Origin: Eubacteriaceae bacterium
Lineage (GTDB): Bacteria; Bacillota; Clostridia; Eubacteriales; Alkalibacteraceae
Reading direction: 5' to 3'
Assembly (NCBI GenBank): GCA_003446375.1
Contig: DMAW01000151.1
Location: 1 to 22,962, forward strand
Length of the DNA: 22,962 bases
Of the stretch, positions 8,146 to 14,629 are shown piece by piece. The notes beneath the pieces are model-generated. The model saw only the letters and a list, made by a program, of their open reading frames with translations, was not told where the DNA came from and did not search any database. The position numbers and the translations under genes were made by a program. Each line of letters opens with the position of its first letter. Position 1 is the stretch's first letter.

Positions 8146-9144
8146 TCAAGTATTTCTTTGGAAGAAACCTTCTTTAACAGCATACTCTAAAATTTTCTTA
8201 ACATCAATCCGTTTTGGTCCATGCCTTCTTATCACAAAACCCAATGTATCTCCTTCTGAAAACGTTACGGTTCTTTCCCCATCTAAAGCCAAGGTTCCTT
8301 TGTGATTTGATTTATATATATACATTTGATCCAAGTGCATCTTAATAGGATCTTTCACATTTATCGGAGTCATCTTTCCGGGACTAAACGGAACCAATAG
8401 ACTTTTCTTTCCTTCACCTATTGTCATCCTGTAACCAAAGTCATCTTCCGGATAGCAAAGAGTATCAACACCTATAGCAGATGAAAAACCTATGGAAGAA
8501 GGATGTGACCTTGAAACGATCACTTCTTTGATTTCAGCTATATTCCATACTGCCCTGCTGCCTACGAACCTATTATTAGTTATGGCTACATCTACCAGTG
8601 CCACGTCCTCATGAGATCCATTTATATAAATATCTATTGATTTATCCGTGTGCACATATTTATCTTTCTCGCCATAATGGCAATATGCCGCTGCAGCCAT
8701 TCCTGCAACAGTTCCCTCTAAGAATTCAGGATATACATTGTTCGTGCCGGTAGATACTGATATTATCGGTATTTGTGTATGTGCTTTTCCCAACAACCTA
8801 CTCGTACCGTCACCTCCCAATACAATTATGCACTCAGCTTTAAGGGATTCCATCTTTTCTGCTGCTTCAACCGTATCTTCCCAACTATTTTTTAGAAAAA
8901 TATCCAGCACTTCTATATCTGCTTTTAATTCTTCATTTAGTTCCAATGTATTTCTTATATTGGATCCAATATTATATGGATCCGGCATAATATATATTTT
9001 TTCAACTCCTAAATCCTGAGCTCCAAGGATCATTCTCTCCACCATATTTGCCTTTTCGTTATTACCTATGGTTATTGCATATGAAAACAATCTTCTTATA
9101 TCTTTGCCAGAGTTGGGGTTGGCAATTATTCCGATTTTTTTCAA
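8146..9144 (-). CDS. ATP-NAD kinase/AcoX-like protein (COG3199)
   Basis: 332 residues. The opening KIGIIANPNSGKDIRRL and the GGDGTSR motif (110-116) are the hallmarks of the ATP-NAD kinase/AcoX branch of the diacylglycerol-kinase-like superfamily. The N-terminal nucleotide-binding domain spans about 1-130 and the beta-rich domain about 150-320. The length is close to that of COG3199 proteins and longer than canonical NadK. Phosphorylation of NAD to NADP is possible, but the true substrate of this branch is not settled, and no acetoin genes are nearby. The start is a TTG at 9144, fixed by AGGAGG 8 bp upstream (9158-9153); an overlapping ATG (9149) opens only ATG-AAT-TGA. Confidence 0.82.
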   Translation of the reverse strand: MKKIGIIANPNSGKDIRRLFSYAITIGNNEKANMVERMILGAQDLGVEKIYIMPDPYNIGSNIRNTLELNEELKADIEVLDIFLKNSWEDTVEAAEKMESLKAECIIVLGGDGTSRLLGKAHTQIPIISVSTGTNNVYPEFLEGTVAGMAAAAYCHYGEKDKYVHTDKSIDIYINGSHEDVALVDVAITNNRFVGSRAVWNIAEIKEVIVSRSHPSSIGFSSAIGVDTLCYPEDDFGYRMTIGEGKKSLLVPFSPGKMTPINVKDPIKMHLDQMYIYKSNHKGTLALDGERTVTFSEGDTLGFVIRRHGPKRIDVKKILEYAVKEGFFQRNT

Positions 9145-9229
9145 TTCATCGACCTCCTGACATTTATAATTTTAAATATAACAACTTGATACCCATTGTT
9201 GCTATATTTAAATTATTATTTTATATTAA

Positions 9230-9238
9230 TGATATAAT
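9230..9238 (+). promoter_or_regulatory. Extended -10 promoter of the alpha/beta hydrolase
   Basis: TGATATAAT (TG-n-TATAAT) about 34 bp upstream of the start codon, with no good -35 box. This is the form of an extended -10 sigma-A promoter. Confidence 0.55.
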
Positions 9239-9271
9239 CGTATTATATCAAAGAACCTTGGAGGAATATAT

Positions 9272-10198
9272 ATGTTTTCGACTTTCAGTTTTTGCGGAAG
9301 AGACAATTATATGTTAACAGGATATAATTGGTCTTCTGAAAATGTTGGCAATGGCTCTATTATAATCGTTCACGGAATGGCTGAGCACGCCCTGAGATAC
9401 AAGCGCTTTGCTGAATTTCTTAATTCAATGGGACTTCAGGTTTATGCATTTGACTTAAGGGGTCATGGCTCAGACACTAAAAGAAGCATCAGCGGATGGT
9501 TTGGCAAAAAAAACGGATGGTTCCTATGCATTGATGACCTAAATGAACTTATTGAATATGTCCGCACTAAAAATTCATCGGGAGACATTTATCTTTTTGG
9601 ACATAGCATGGGTTCCTTAATTGTTAGGAGCTACCTTATAGAATACCCCGAATCCCTAATTAAAAAAGCAGTCTTATCCGGAACAACAGCCGGCCTTCCT
9701 ATCGTCAAAATATATCTTGCGAAGTTGATTTCTTTTACGATTTGTCAACTAAAAGATCCACAAAGTCCTTCTATCATTATGGACAAACTTGTGTTTGGCG
9801 GTTACGCCAACTCAGTGCCATGCAGAAAGACTCAATTTGATTGGTTGTCCAATGATGCTCATGCTGTTAAAAAGTATCTTGATGACCCCTTGTGCGGATT
9901 TGTATGCTCAGCACAGTTTTATGCAGACCTCATTAATGGCACGCTGCATTCTAATAAGCCCAAGAACTTAAAAAAACTAAATACTGATTTAAGCTTAATG
10001 CTTATTTCGGGATCTGAGGACCCTGTTGGAAGATATGGAAAAGATATCGAATTCCTAAGAAAAAAAATAAGCCTTGTAATTAAACAAGGCCAGCTGGTTG
10101 ATATTGTTTTGAAAAATATGCGTCATGAAATATTAAATGAACTTGAATATAAGAAAGCGTATAAGGAGATTTCAGCCTTTTTGATGCTCAATCCCTGA
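9272..10198 (+). CDS. Alpha/beta hydrolase, lysophospholipase/monoglyceride lipase type
   Basis: 308 residues. The fold is clear: oxyanion motif HGMAEHALRY (34-43), the FDLRGHGSD loop (60-68), nucleophile elbow GHSMG with Ser112, the acid in LISGSEDPVG (Asp250) and the catalytic His285 in MRHEILNE. This is the serine-aminopeptidase-like Hydrolase_4 family, whose members cleave monoacylglycerols or lysophospholipids. There is no signal peptide, so it acts inside the cell. The substrate is inferred from family only. The start follows GGAGG at 7 bp. Its 3' end overlaps the convergent degV gene by 11 bp, and the degV terminator lies inside its coding region, so the two transcripts overlap antisense. 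The neighbouring FabT-like/DegV pair makes a fatty-acid link plausible. Confidence 0.85.
   Translation: MFSTFSFCGRDNYMLTGYNWSSENVGNGSIIIVHGMAEHALRYKRFAEFLNSMGLQVYAFDLRGHGSDTKRSISGWFGKKNGWFLCIDDLNELIEYVRTKNSSGDIYLFGHSMGSLIVRSYLIEYPESLIKKAVLSGTTAGLPIVKIYLAKLISFTICQLKDPQSPSIIMDKLVFGGYANSVPCRKTQFDWLSNDAHAVKKYLDDPLCGFVCSAQFYADLINGTLHSNKPKNLKKLNTDLSLMLISGSEDPVGRYGKDIEFLRKKISLVIKQGQLVDIVLKNMRHEILNELEYKKAYKEISAFLMLNP
10060..10090 (-). terminator. Terminator of the marR-degV operon, inside the opposing gene
   Basis: On the minus strand GCCTTGT-TTAATT-ACAAGGC (10090-10071) followed by TTATTTTTTTT. This is a strong intrinsic terminator about 100 bp past the degV stop, lying wholly within the coding sequence of the convergent alpha/beta hydrolase. 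Confidence 0.75.
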
Positions 10199-11039
10199 TA
10201 AAGCACATCCCTATTGCTCCCGGTCCCGAATGAGTGCCTACAATGGCGCCTACTTGGGACTCTATTATTTCTTTTGGATCATTAGATTCTAATATTACTT
10301 CTTTAAGTTCCTCTAGATATCCTTGATCAGAAGCATGAACAAGATACACGATTTTCCCATTAAGGTTGAATTTGTTGTCATTGAGCCAGTCTCTTACCCA
10401 CTTGAGAGCTCTTTTTCTTCCTCTGACCTTGTCTTTCGGAATTAATTTTCCATCCTTCAGCTCTAAAATCGGCTTTAATTGCAACATGCCTCCGACAAAT
10501 GCCGCGCCGGCTGTAAGTCGTCCGCCCCTTTTTAAATACTCAAGAGTATCGACTATTATGGCTGATTCCACTTTTTCCTTGTCTGATTCTATCTTGTCTA
10601 CTATTTCCTTTGCAGATAAGCCTTCCTTTGCTTTTAACGCCGCGATATAAACTAAAAGAGCCAGCCCTAAGCTTACAGATTTTGAATCGATCAGGTGAAT
10701 TCGGTTTTTTCCTTCATTTAAGGCTTCTTTAGCCAATACAGCCGAGTTAAATGTTCCGCTTAAATCAGATGAAAGAAATATTCCTATTATTTCATCCCCT
10801 TGATCTAAGATAGTTTTGAACTCTTTCTCAAATTCAGCAGGGTTTACCTGTGAAGTATATGGATTTTTGTCTGTACTCTTTAATTTTTCAAAAAATTCAT
10901 TCGGTGAGATTTCATATCTGTCCTTATAGCTTTCTTTATCACTAAAATTTACGGTTAAGGGTACAACCTTGACTCCAAATTTCTTTTCAATCTCCAAATT
11001 GAGATCGCTGGCACTATCAGTAACTATTCTTATAGCCAT
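10188..11039 (-). CDS. DegV family fatty-acid-binding protein (FakB-like)
   Basis: 283 residues from the ATG at 11039. The N-terminal IVTDSASDL, the central TSQVNPAEF block, IDSKSVSLGLA, LEYLKRGGRL and the closing THSGPGAIG are diagnostic DegV motifs. DegV/FakB proteins bind a fatty acid and, with the kinase FakA, present it for phosphorylation so that exogenous fatty acids enter phospholipid synthesis. No FakA is in the window, so the partner is elsewhere or the role differs. A TTG start overlapping the marR stop (11057) is possible, but AAAGGTGG lies 6 bp before the ATG at 11039 and decides the start. The gene follows a FabT-like regulator by 14 bp, which strengthens the lipid assignment. 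Confidence 0.9.
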   Translation of the reverse strand: MAIRIVTDSASDLNLEIEKKFGVKVVPLTVNFSDKESYKDRYEISPNEFFEKLKSTDKNPYTSQVNPAEFEKEFKTILDQGDEIIGIFLSSDLSGTFNSAVLAKEALNEGKNRIHLIDSKSVSLGLALLVYIAALKAKEGLSAKEIVDKIESDKEKVESAIIVDTLEYLKRGGRLTAGAAFVGGMLQLKPILELKDGKLIPKDKVRGRKRALKWVRDWLNDNKFNLNGKIVYLVHASDQGYLEELKEVILESNDPKEIIESQVGAIVGTHSGPGAIGMCFIRD

Positions 11040-11045
11040 TTCAAA

Positions 11046-11051
11046 CCACCT
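11046..11051 (-). promoter_or_regulatory. Ribosome site that fixes the degV start
   Basis: AGGTGG on the minus strand, 6 bp before the ATG at 11039. It lies inside the 6-codon extension from the TTG at 11057, so that extension is unlikely. Confidence 0.7.
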
Positions 11052-11053
11052 TT

Positions 11054-11500
11054 TCAATTATTGTAATTTGTCATAAAGTAATCTATCAGGTTATTCAAAC
11101 CTTTCATCAGCGCTTTTTCCTCTGACTCACTAAGGTTTTCCACGATTTCATTAATCATATTGTCATGGAACTTCTGATGCAGATCAAATATTCTTCCGCC
11201 TTCTTCGGTAAGAGCAAGAAATACAACTCTTCTGTCCTTTGTGCTTCTTTTTCTTTTTACGTATTGCTTTTTTTCTAGGTTGTTTACTGCTTTTGTTAAT
11301 GTCCCTAAGGTAACATTCAACTCTCCTGCAACCCAGCCCATTGTTGGATCTTCCTTTTTTCCGATGGCATCAATAACATGAATCTCGTTAATTGACAGGT
11401 CTTTACAACCTACTTCACGCAGAAATTTTTCTTCTGACTTTAATACCAAATTGAACATTAAAACTAAAGCGTTGTTTAATATCGATTTGACCTCGTCCAT
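11054..11500 (-). CDS. MarR family regulator, FabT-like
   Basis: 148 residues from the ATG at 11500, which follows GGAGG at 6 bp (the reading frame is open 15 codons further up, across the operator). The winged helix covers about 30-105: SINEIHVIDAIG, the recognition helix VTLGTLTKAVNNLEKKQYV and the wing RSTKDRRVVFLALTEEG. From memory these blocks and the C-terminal FHDNMINEIVENLSESEEKALMKGLNNL run closely with streptococcal FabT, the acyl-ACP-responsive repressor of fatty-acid synthesis. A FabT-type palindrome TTTGATTATCAAA sits at its own predicted transcription start (11518-11530), pointing to autorepression. It is co-transcribed with a fatty-acid-binding DegV protein. FabT function is inferred; general MarR membership is certain. 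Confidence 0.88.
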   Translation of the reverse strand: MDEVKSILNNALVLMFNLVLKSEEKFLREVGCKDLSINEIHVIDAIGKKEDPTMGWVAGELNVTLGTLTKAVNNLEKKQYVKRKRSTKDRRVVFLALTEEGGRIFDLHQKFHDNMINEIVENLSESEEKALMKGLNNLIDYFMTNYNN

Positions 11501-11517
11501 CTGAGCCCTCCAAATAC

Positions 11518-11530
11518 TTTGATTATCAAA
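11518..11530. promoter_or_regulatory. FabT-type operator palindrome
   Basis: TTTGATTATCAAA is a perfect palindrome around its central base and lies 4 bp downstream of the -10 box of marR, over the predicted start of transcription. It matches the TTTGATNATCAAA core known for FabT sites in lactic streptococci (from memory). It lies 18 bp upstream of the marR start codon. Confidence 0.7.
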
Positions 11531-11534
11531 ATAT

Positions 11535-11563
11535 ATTTTATACAAAATTCATTTTTTTTTCAA
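11535..11563 (-). promoter_or_regulatory. Predicted promoter of marR-degV
   Basis: TTGAAA (11563-11558), 17-bp spacer, TAAAAT (11540-11535) on the minus strand. Confidence 0.6.
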
Positions 11564-11588
11564 CATATAAAATACATTATCTTATTTA

Positions 11589-11616
11589 TTGACAAAATGT
11601 TTCATGAATTGATAAT
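11589..11616 (+). promoter_or_regulatory. Sigma-A promoter of csoR
   Basis: TTGACA (11589-11594), 16-bp spacer, GATAAT (11611-11616). The -35 is perfect. It is divergent from the marR promoter. Confidence 0.75.
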
Positions 11617-11623
11617 ATATATA

Positions 11624-11647
11624 GACACCCCCCATACGGGCTGTGTC
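11624..11647 (+). promoter_or_regulatory. Predicted CsoR operator
   Basis: An imperfect inverted repeat with outer arms GACAC/GTGTC and inner CCC/GGG around ATAC, placed exactly at the expected transcription start of csoR. A GC-rich palindrome with C and G runs around an AT centre is the form of known CsoR operators. It stands out sharply from the AT-rich surroundings. It could also fold in RNA and is followed by TTTT, but its position 7 bp after the -10 box favours an operator. Confidence 0.6.
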
Positions 11648-11666
11648 TTTTGATTAGGAGGTCTAC

Positions 11667-11930
11667 ATGTCTGAAAATAAAAAATATCAAATAAACATGC
11701 TAAAAACTGCTAAAGGTCAAATTGAAGGAATAATAAAGATGCTTGAAGATGATAGATACTGTGTCGATATATCAAATCAAATCATAGCTGTTCAGGGATT
11801 ACTCAAAAAAACCAATTTGGACGTGCTGGATAATCACATCAAGAATTGCGTCAAAGAAGCAATTAAAGAAGGCAATGATGATGCTAAACTAGAAGAGCTG
11901 ACTCAAATTCTAGATCGATTAATCAAGTAA
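11667..11930 (+). CDS. csoR: CsoR/RcnR family metal-sensing repressor
   Basis: 87 residues, all helical, a complete DUF156 domain. Cys32 (DRYCVDIS), His57 and Cys61 (DNHIKNCV) reproduce the Cys-His-Cys set of Cu(I) sensor CsoR with the same 25 and 4 residue spacing as in the Mycobacterium protein. The persulfide sensor CstR and the Ni/formaldehyde members use different sets, so copper is the best guess. Such proteins are tetramers that leave the operator when metal binds. The start follows AGGAGG. No copper ATPase or chaperone gene follows; a terminator comes directly after the stop, so the gene stands alone and its main targets must lie elsewhere. Confidence 0.9.
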   Translation: MSENKKYQINMLKTAKGQIEGIIKMLEDDRYCVDISNQIIAVQGLLKKTNLDVLDNHIKNCVKEAIKEGNDDAKLEELTQILDRLIK

Positions 11931-11954
11931 AAAAGCCTTGATTCTTCAAGGCTT
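11928..11954. terminator. Bidirectional terminator between csoR and gntR
   Basis: AAGCCTTGA-TTCT-TCAAGGCTT, a perfect 9-bp stem. On the minus strand it runs into TTTTTTAC, ending the corrinoid protein-gntR transcript. On the plus strand the tail GAATTTTAT is weaker but can serve csoR. Confidence 0.8.
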
Positions 11955-12010
11955 GAATTTTATAAAATTTATGTACCGATGAGCAATCCTTTTAATTATT
12001 TTCAAAACAA

Positions 12011-12736
12011 CTAATATATAATATTTGATTTATCCACGAAAGAAGACACTGCTTGCAAATAAAAGAAATCCCCTTTAAAATAGGTTGTTCCCCAACCAAT
12101 TGGTTTGTTTCCCTCATCTAAAAGTTTTTGCTCTATTGCCATTACCGGATCTGTATTTTCAAGATTCAAGATATCTTTGAGTCTTTTATCCGGTTTTTGA
12201 ACTCTTATCTTCAATTCTTTATTAATTGCAAAAAGCGATTTTTTCTTAGATACCATCTCCGGAAATGTTGCATAGTGTATTTCTTTTTCAACTATCGGCA
12301 TGCCCTTGTTGTAAGGAATATACTTGGTATCGTATGCTACAGGATTTCCTTCGCTTATAAAAACACGTCTGATGAGAACAACTCTCTTGTTTTCGGGAAT
12401 TTGTAGGTTAAATATTATTTCAAGCGTCGGTTTTATTATATTAACATCCAGTAATTGAGTATCTTCAATGCTGCTCTCAATTGAACTCATTTCGTTAAAG
12501 TATAATATATACTTGTCTTGATTCGGTTCGTTTACAAAATTACCTTTCCCCGGAACTGAATATATATATCCCTCGCTTGCCAATACTGTCAAGCTTTTCC
12601 TTACAGTCATCCTGCTTACATCATATTCTTCACAAAGGGCATTTTCAGATTTTATCATATCTCCAGGTTTTAACTCACCTAAGTTAATCTTAGCCTTTAT
12701 ATTTTCAACTATTGTCAAGTAAATCGGCGATCCCAT
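12011..12736 (-). CDS. GntR family regulator, HutC subfamily (UTRA domain)
   Basis: 241 residues. The N-terminal winged helix (about 4-70) carries the GntR signature KPGDMIKSENALCEEYDVSRMTVRKSL, and the remainder (about 85-235) is a UTRA ligand-binding domain with RRVFISEGNPVAYDTKYIP and the C-terminal PIGWGTTYFKGDFF. The ligand cannot be told from sequence. The gene starts 1 bp after the stop of the corrinoid protein gene, whose last codons contain its AGGAGA ribosome site, so it is co-transcribed and translationally coupled. A HutC-type palindrome at 13543-13558 on the -35 region of the operon promoter suggests it represses its own operon. Confidence 0.9.
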   Translation of the reverse strand: MGSPIYLTIVENIKAKINLGELKPGDMIKSENALCEEYDVSRMTVRKSLTVLASEGYIYSVPGKGNFVNEPNQDKYILYFNEMSSIESSIEDTQLLDVNIIKPTLEIIFNLQIPENKRVVLIRRVFISEGNPVAYDTKYIPYNKGMPIVEKEIHYATFPEMVSKKKSLFAINKELKIRVQKPDKRLKDILNLENTDPVMAIEQKLLDEGNKPIGWGTTYFKGDFFYLQAVSSFVDKSNIIY

Positions 12737-12737
12737 C

Positions 12738-13385
12738 TCATATCTCCTTATCTACTGCTTTTACCCATTCCTTGCATACTTTAAGTCCTTCGGTGGCATT
12801 ATTAGTAAATTCATCTGCCCCTATAAGCCTGCATGCATCTTCATTGAGCAAATTACCCCCTGCAATAATCTTTATATTATCGCGCAATCCAGCTTTTTCA
12901 ATTGCGTCAACTGTATCTTTCATGCTAGTTATTGCAAGGGATAAAACCCCACTCATCCCTACAATCTTTGCATTTGTCTCTATAATCTTATTTACGAACT
13001 TATAAGGTGCGACATCAACGCCAATATCATGAATGACAAACCCAGCTGATGTAGCTATGTCGGCAAAGATATCTTTCCCAATATCATGCAGATCCCCTTT
13101 TACAGTTCCCAACACTATATCTCCTAGATAATTCTCGTTTGCAACTCCTTTATCGAGTTTCATCTCTTTAAGATTCAAGACCTCGCGGAAAATAATCCCT
13201 GCCATTATGAGATCTGCAATGAAATATTCGCTTTCTTCATAGAGATTGCCCACATTATCCATTCCCTCTTGCAAAGCTGCAAGAATATCTTGGGTTCTTG
13301 CACCTTTTTTCATCTCATCTTTTACCATTTTGATTACTTTGTCTTCATTTAAGTCTGTAATTGCTTTAACAAGTGATTCATTCAT
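12738..13385 (-). CDS. Corrinoid (methyl-carrier) protein
   Basis: 215 residues. A helical cap domain (B12-binding_2, about 1-85) precedes a Rossmann-like B12 domain with base-off motif GDLHDIG (Asp98, His100, Gly103), Ser145 in GMSGVLSL and the AGGN turn (175-178). This is the architecture of MtbC/MtmC/MtaC-type corrinoid proteins that shuttle a methyl group from a substrate-specific methyltransferase to a second one. Neither methyltransferase nor a RamA-type activator is encoded in the window, so its substrate is unknown and its partners are elsewhere. It lacks the W-x9-E-H photoreceptor motif found in the second B12 protein at 21664-22758. The start ATG follows GGGGGT; the leader is about 130 nt. 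Confidence 0.9.
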   Translation of the reverse strand: MNESLVKAITDLNEDKVIKMVKDEMKKGARTQDILAALQEGMDNVGNLYEESEYFIADLIMAGIIFREVLNLKEMKLDKGVANENYLGDIVLGTVKGDLHDIGKDIFADIATSAGFVIHDIGVDVAPYKFVNKIIETNAKIVGMSGVLSLAITSMKDTVDAIEKAGLRDNIKIIAGGNLLNEDACRLIGADEFTNNATEGLKVCKEWVKAVDKEI

Positions 13386-13412
13386 TGCTCAACCCCCAGT
13401 AATTGCATGGCA

Positions 13413-13455
13413 AACATCCTATCACATATTTTTAGGCATTTAGCATTTGGATGTT
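13413..13455 (-). repeat. Inverted repeat in the leader of the corrinoid operon
   Basis: AACATCC and GGATGTT, perfect 7-bp arms around 29 bases, within the predicted untranslated leader 28 bp before the start codon. A hairpin here could affect translation. No conserved riboswitch core was recognised. Confidence 0.3.
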
Positions 13456-13522
13456 ACCGTTTACTAATATATAATTATATTATTATTAATCTAATTCTCA
13501 CATGCTGGATTGTTTTTGTTTT

Positions 13523-13531
13523 ATTGTAACA
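13523..13531 (-). promoter_or_regulatory. Predicted extended -10 promoter of the corrinoid operon
   Basis: TGTTACAAT (TG-n-TACAAT) on the minus strand, with the -35 region falling at about 13546-13551 inside the GntR-type palindrome. A second TATAAT nearer the gene, in the AT-rich stretch at about 13475-13485, is a possible alternative without a good -35. Confidence 0.45.
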
Positions 13532-13542
13532 TATTCATGAGT

Positions 13543-13558
13543 ACACGTATATACATGT
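13543..13558. promoter_or_regulatory. HutC/GntR-type operator
   Basis: ACACGTATATACATGT, a 16-bp palindrome with one mismatched pair. Its centre GTATATAC fits the GT-n-TA-n-AC pattern known for HutC-subfamily GntR regulators (from memory). It covers the -35 region of the predicted corrinoid operon promoter, which includes a gntR gene. Confidence 0.55.
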
Positions 13559-13568
13559 AGAGCTCTTT

Positions 13569-14150
13569 TCAGCACTTGATGATTTCATCGGAAGTAACTA
13601 AAAAATCAACTTCAACGTCATGATCATCCGTTGGAAGGTCATCGAAGATAAATTCCTTGAATACAGGACAAACCGTGGGGGTGTCTTTTCTTTTATTCAG
13701 CAGCAACCTGTCATAAAAGCCTGCGCCGTACCCAAGTCTCTTTCCTATTTTTGTAAAGGCAACTCCTGGCGTTATTATCATATCTATCTCCTTTAAATCT
13801 ACTGGAATTGCTTCTTTTCTCGGTATCTCTAATATTCCGAATTTCGTCCTTTGGAACCCATCCGGAAATTTGGTCGTTTGAGCTAGGGTCAAAGTTCGAT
13901 CTTTATAGTTACAAACCGGCGTCACAACTTTTTTGCCTTCTTTAATCATTTCATTTATAAATTTATGGGTATTAACTTCATCTTCAAAACTGACATAGAT
14001 CATAACTGTCTTGCTTTGTTTATAAATATCCATTGTCTTTATCTTTTCAAATATATTTTTGCTTACATCATTTATGTAATTTTCATCGAATTCAGATCTT
14101 AGCCTTAAGACGTGTTTGCGTAAAGATTCTTTGTTCATCTTTGGTTGCAT
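13569..14150 (-). CDS. 5-formyltetrahydrofolate cyclo-ligase
   Basis: 193 residues, the normal length. The ATP/phosphate loop GKRLGYGAGFYDRLL (136-150) and the KTVMIYVSFEDEVNTHKFI and DMIITPGVAF blocks are diagnostic of the 5-FCL/YgfA family. It converts 5-formyl-THF to 5,10-methenyl-THF with ATP, recycling folate from a dead-end form, in the cytosol. It is the last gene of the polA operon, 21 bp after rnhA. The start at 14150 is preferred to Met5 because a GGA ribosome site fits it. No convincing terminator follows, so some transcription may run on into the corrinoid operon. Confidence 0.92.
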   Translation of the reverse strand: MQPKMNKESLRKHVLRLRSEFDENYINDVSKNIFEKIKTMDIYKQSKTVMIYVSFEDEVNTHKFINEMIKEGKKVVTPVCNYKDRTLTLAQTTKFPDGFQRTKFGILEIPRKEAIPVDLKEIDMIITPGVAFTKIGKRLGYGAGFYDRLLLNKRKDTPTVCPVFKEFIFDDLPTDDHDVEVDFLVTSDEIIKC

Positions 14151-14171
14151 AAATGCATTCCTTCTCTCATT

Positions 14172-14627
14172 TTACGATATTTCATCCATTGCTTCATTTA
14201 CCAGCTCATCTGCTCTGTTGTTATACGGATTGTCTCCATGACCCTTGACTTTTATAAAATCAACGTCATGTTTGGATACCAAATCATACAATTCAATCCA
14301 CAACTCCCTATTTTTAAGTTCTCCGCTTTTCCCTCTAGTCCAATTTTTCTTTTTCCATGAATCAACCCAATTTTGATTAAATGCATTGACAACGTATGCT
14401 GAATCGCTGAAAACTTTTATCTTACATTTTTCTTTTAACATTTTCAAGCCTGTGATTACAGCTAATAGCTCCATTTGATTGTTAGTGGTATTTTTGTATC
14501 CCTTCTTGATTTCTTTAACATAACCTTTTGACGGATACATTAAGACAATTCCTATTCCGCCTATATTTTCTACAGAGGAATCATTCCCTCTGCACCCACC
14601 GTCGGTGTACATTATTATTTCTTTCAT
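14172..14627 (-). CDS. rnhA: Ribonuclease HI
   Basis: 151 residues, the typical single-domain length. The catalytic DEDD set is present: Asp9 (YTDGGC), Glu53 (NNQMELLAV), Asp75 (FSDSAYV) and Asp140 (NNRADELV), with the flexible-loop His130 (KVKGHGD). It cleaves the RNA strand of RNA-DNA hybrids, removing primers and R-loops. It starts 2 bp after the recU stop with GGAG about 9 bp upstream. Its place beside polA, which also removes primers, and recU gives the operon a replication and repair theme. Confidence 0.95.
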   Translation of the reverse strand: MKEIIMYTDGGCRGNDSSVENIGGIGIVLMYPSKGYVKEIKKGYKNTTNNQMELLAVITGLKMLKEKCKIKVFSDSAYVVNAFNQNWVDSWKKKNWTRGKSGELKNRELWIELYDLVSKHDVDFIKVKGHGDNPYNNRADELVNEAMDEIS

Positions 14628-14629
14628 TC

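Noticed and set aside
11624..11647. Intrinsic terminator
   Set aside because: The stem has two mismatches and the element lies 7 bp after the csoR -10 box, which fits an operator; no gene reads into it from the left on the plus strand.
13386..13568. Cobalamin riboswitch before the corrinoid protein gene
   Set aside because: The gap is short and AT-rich, and I see no B12-box-like conserved core or multi-stem layout.
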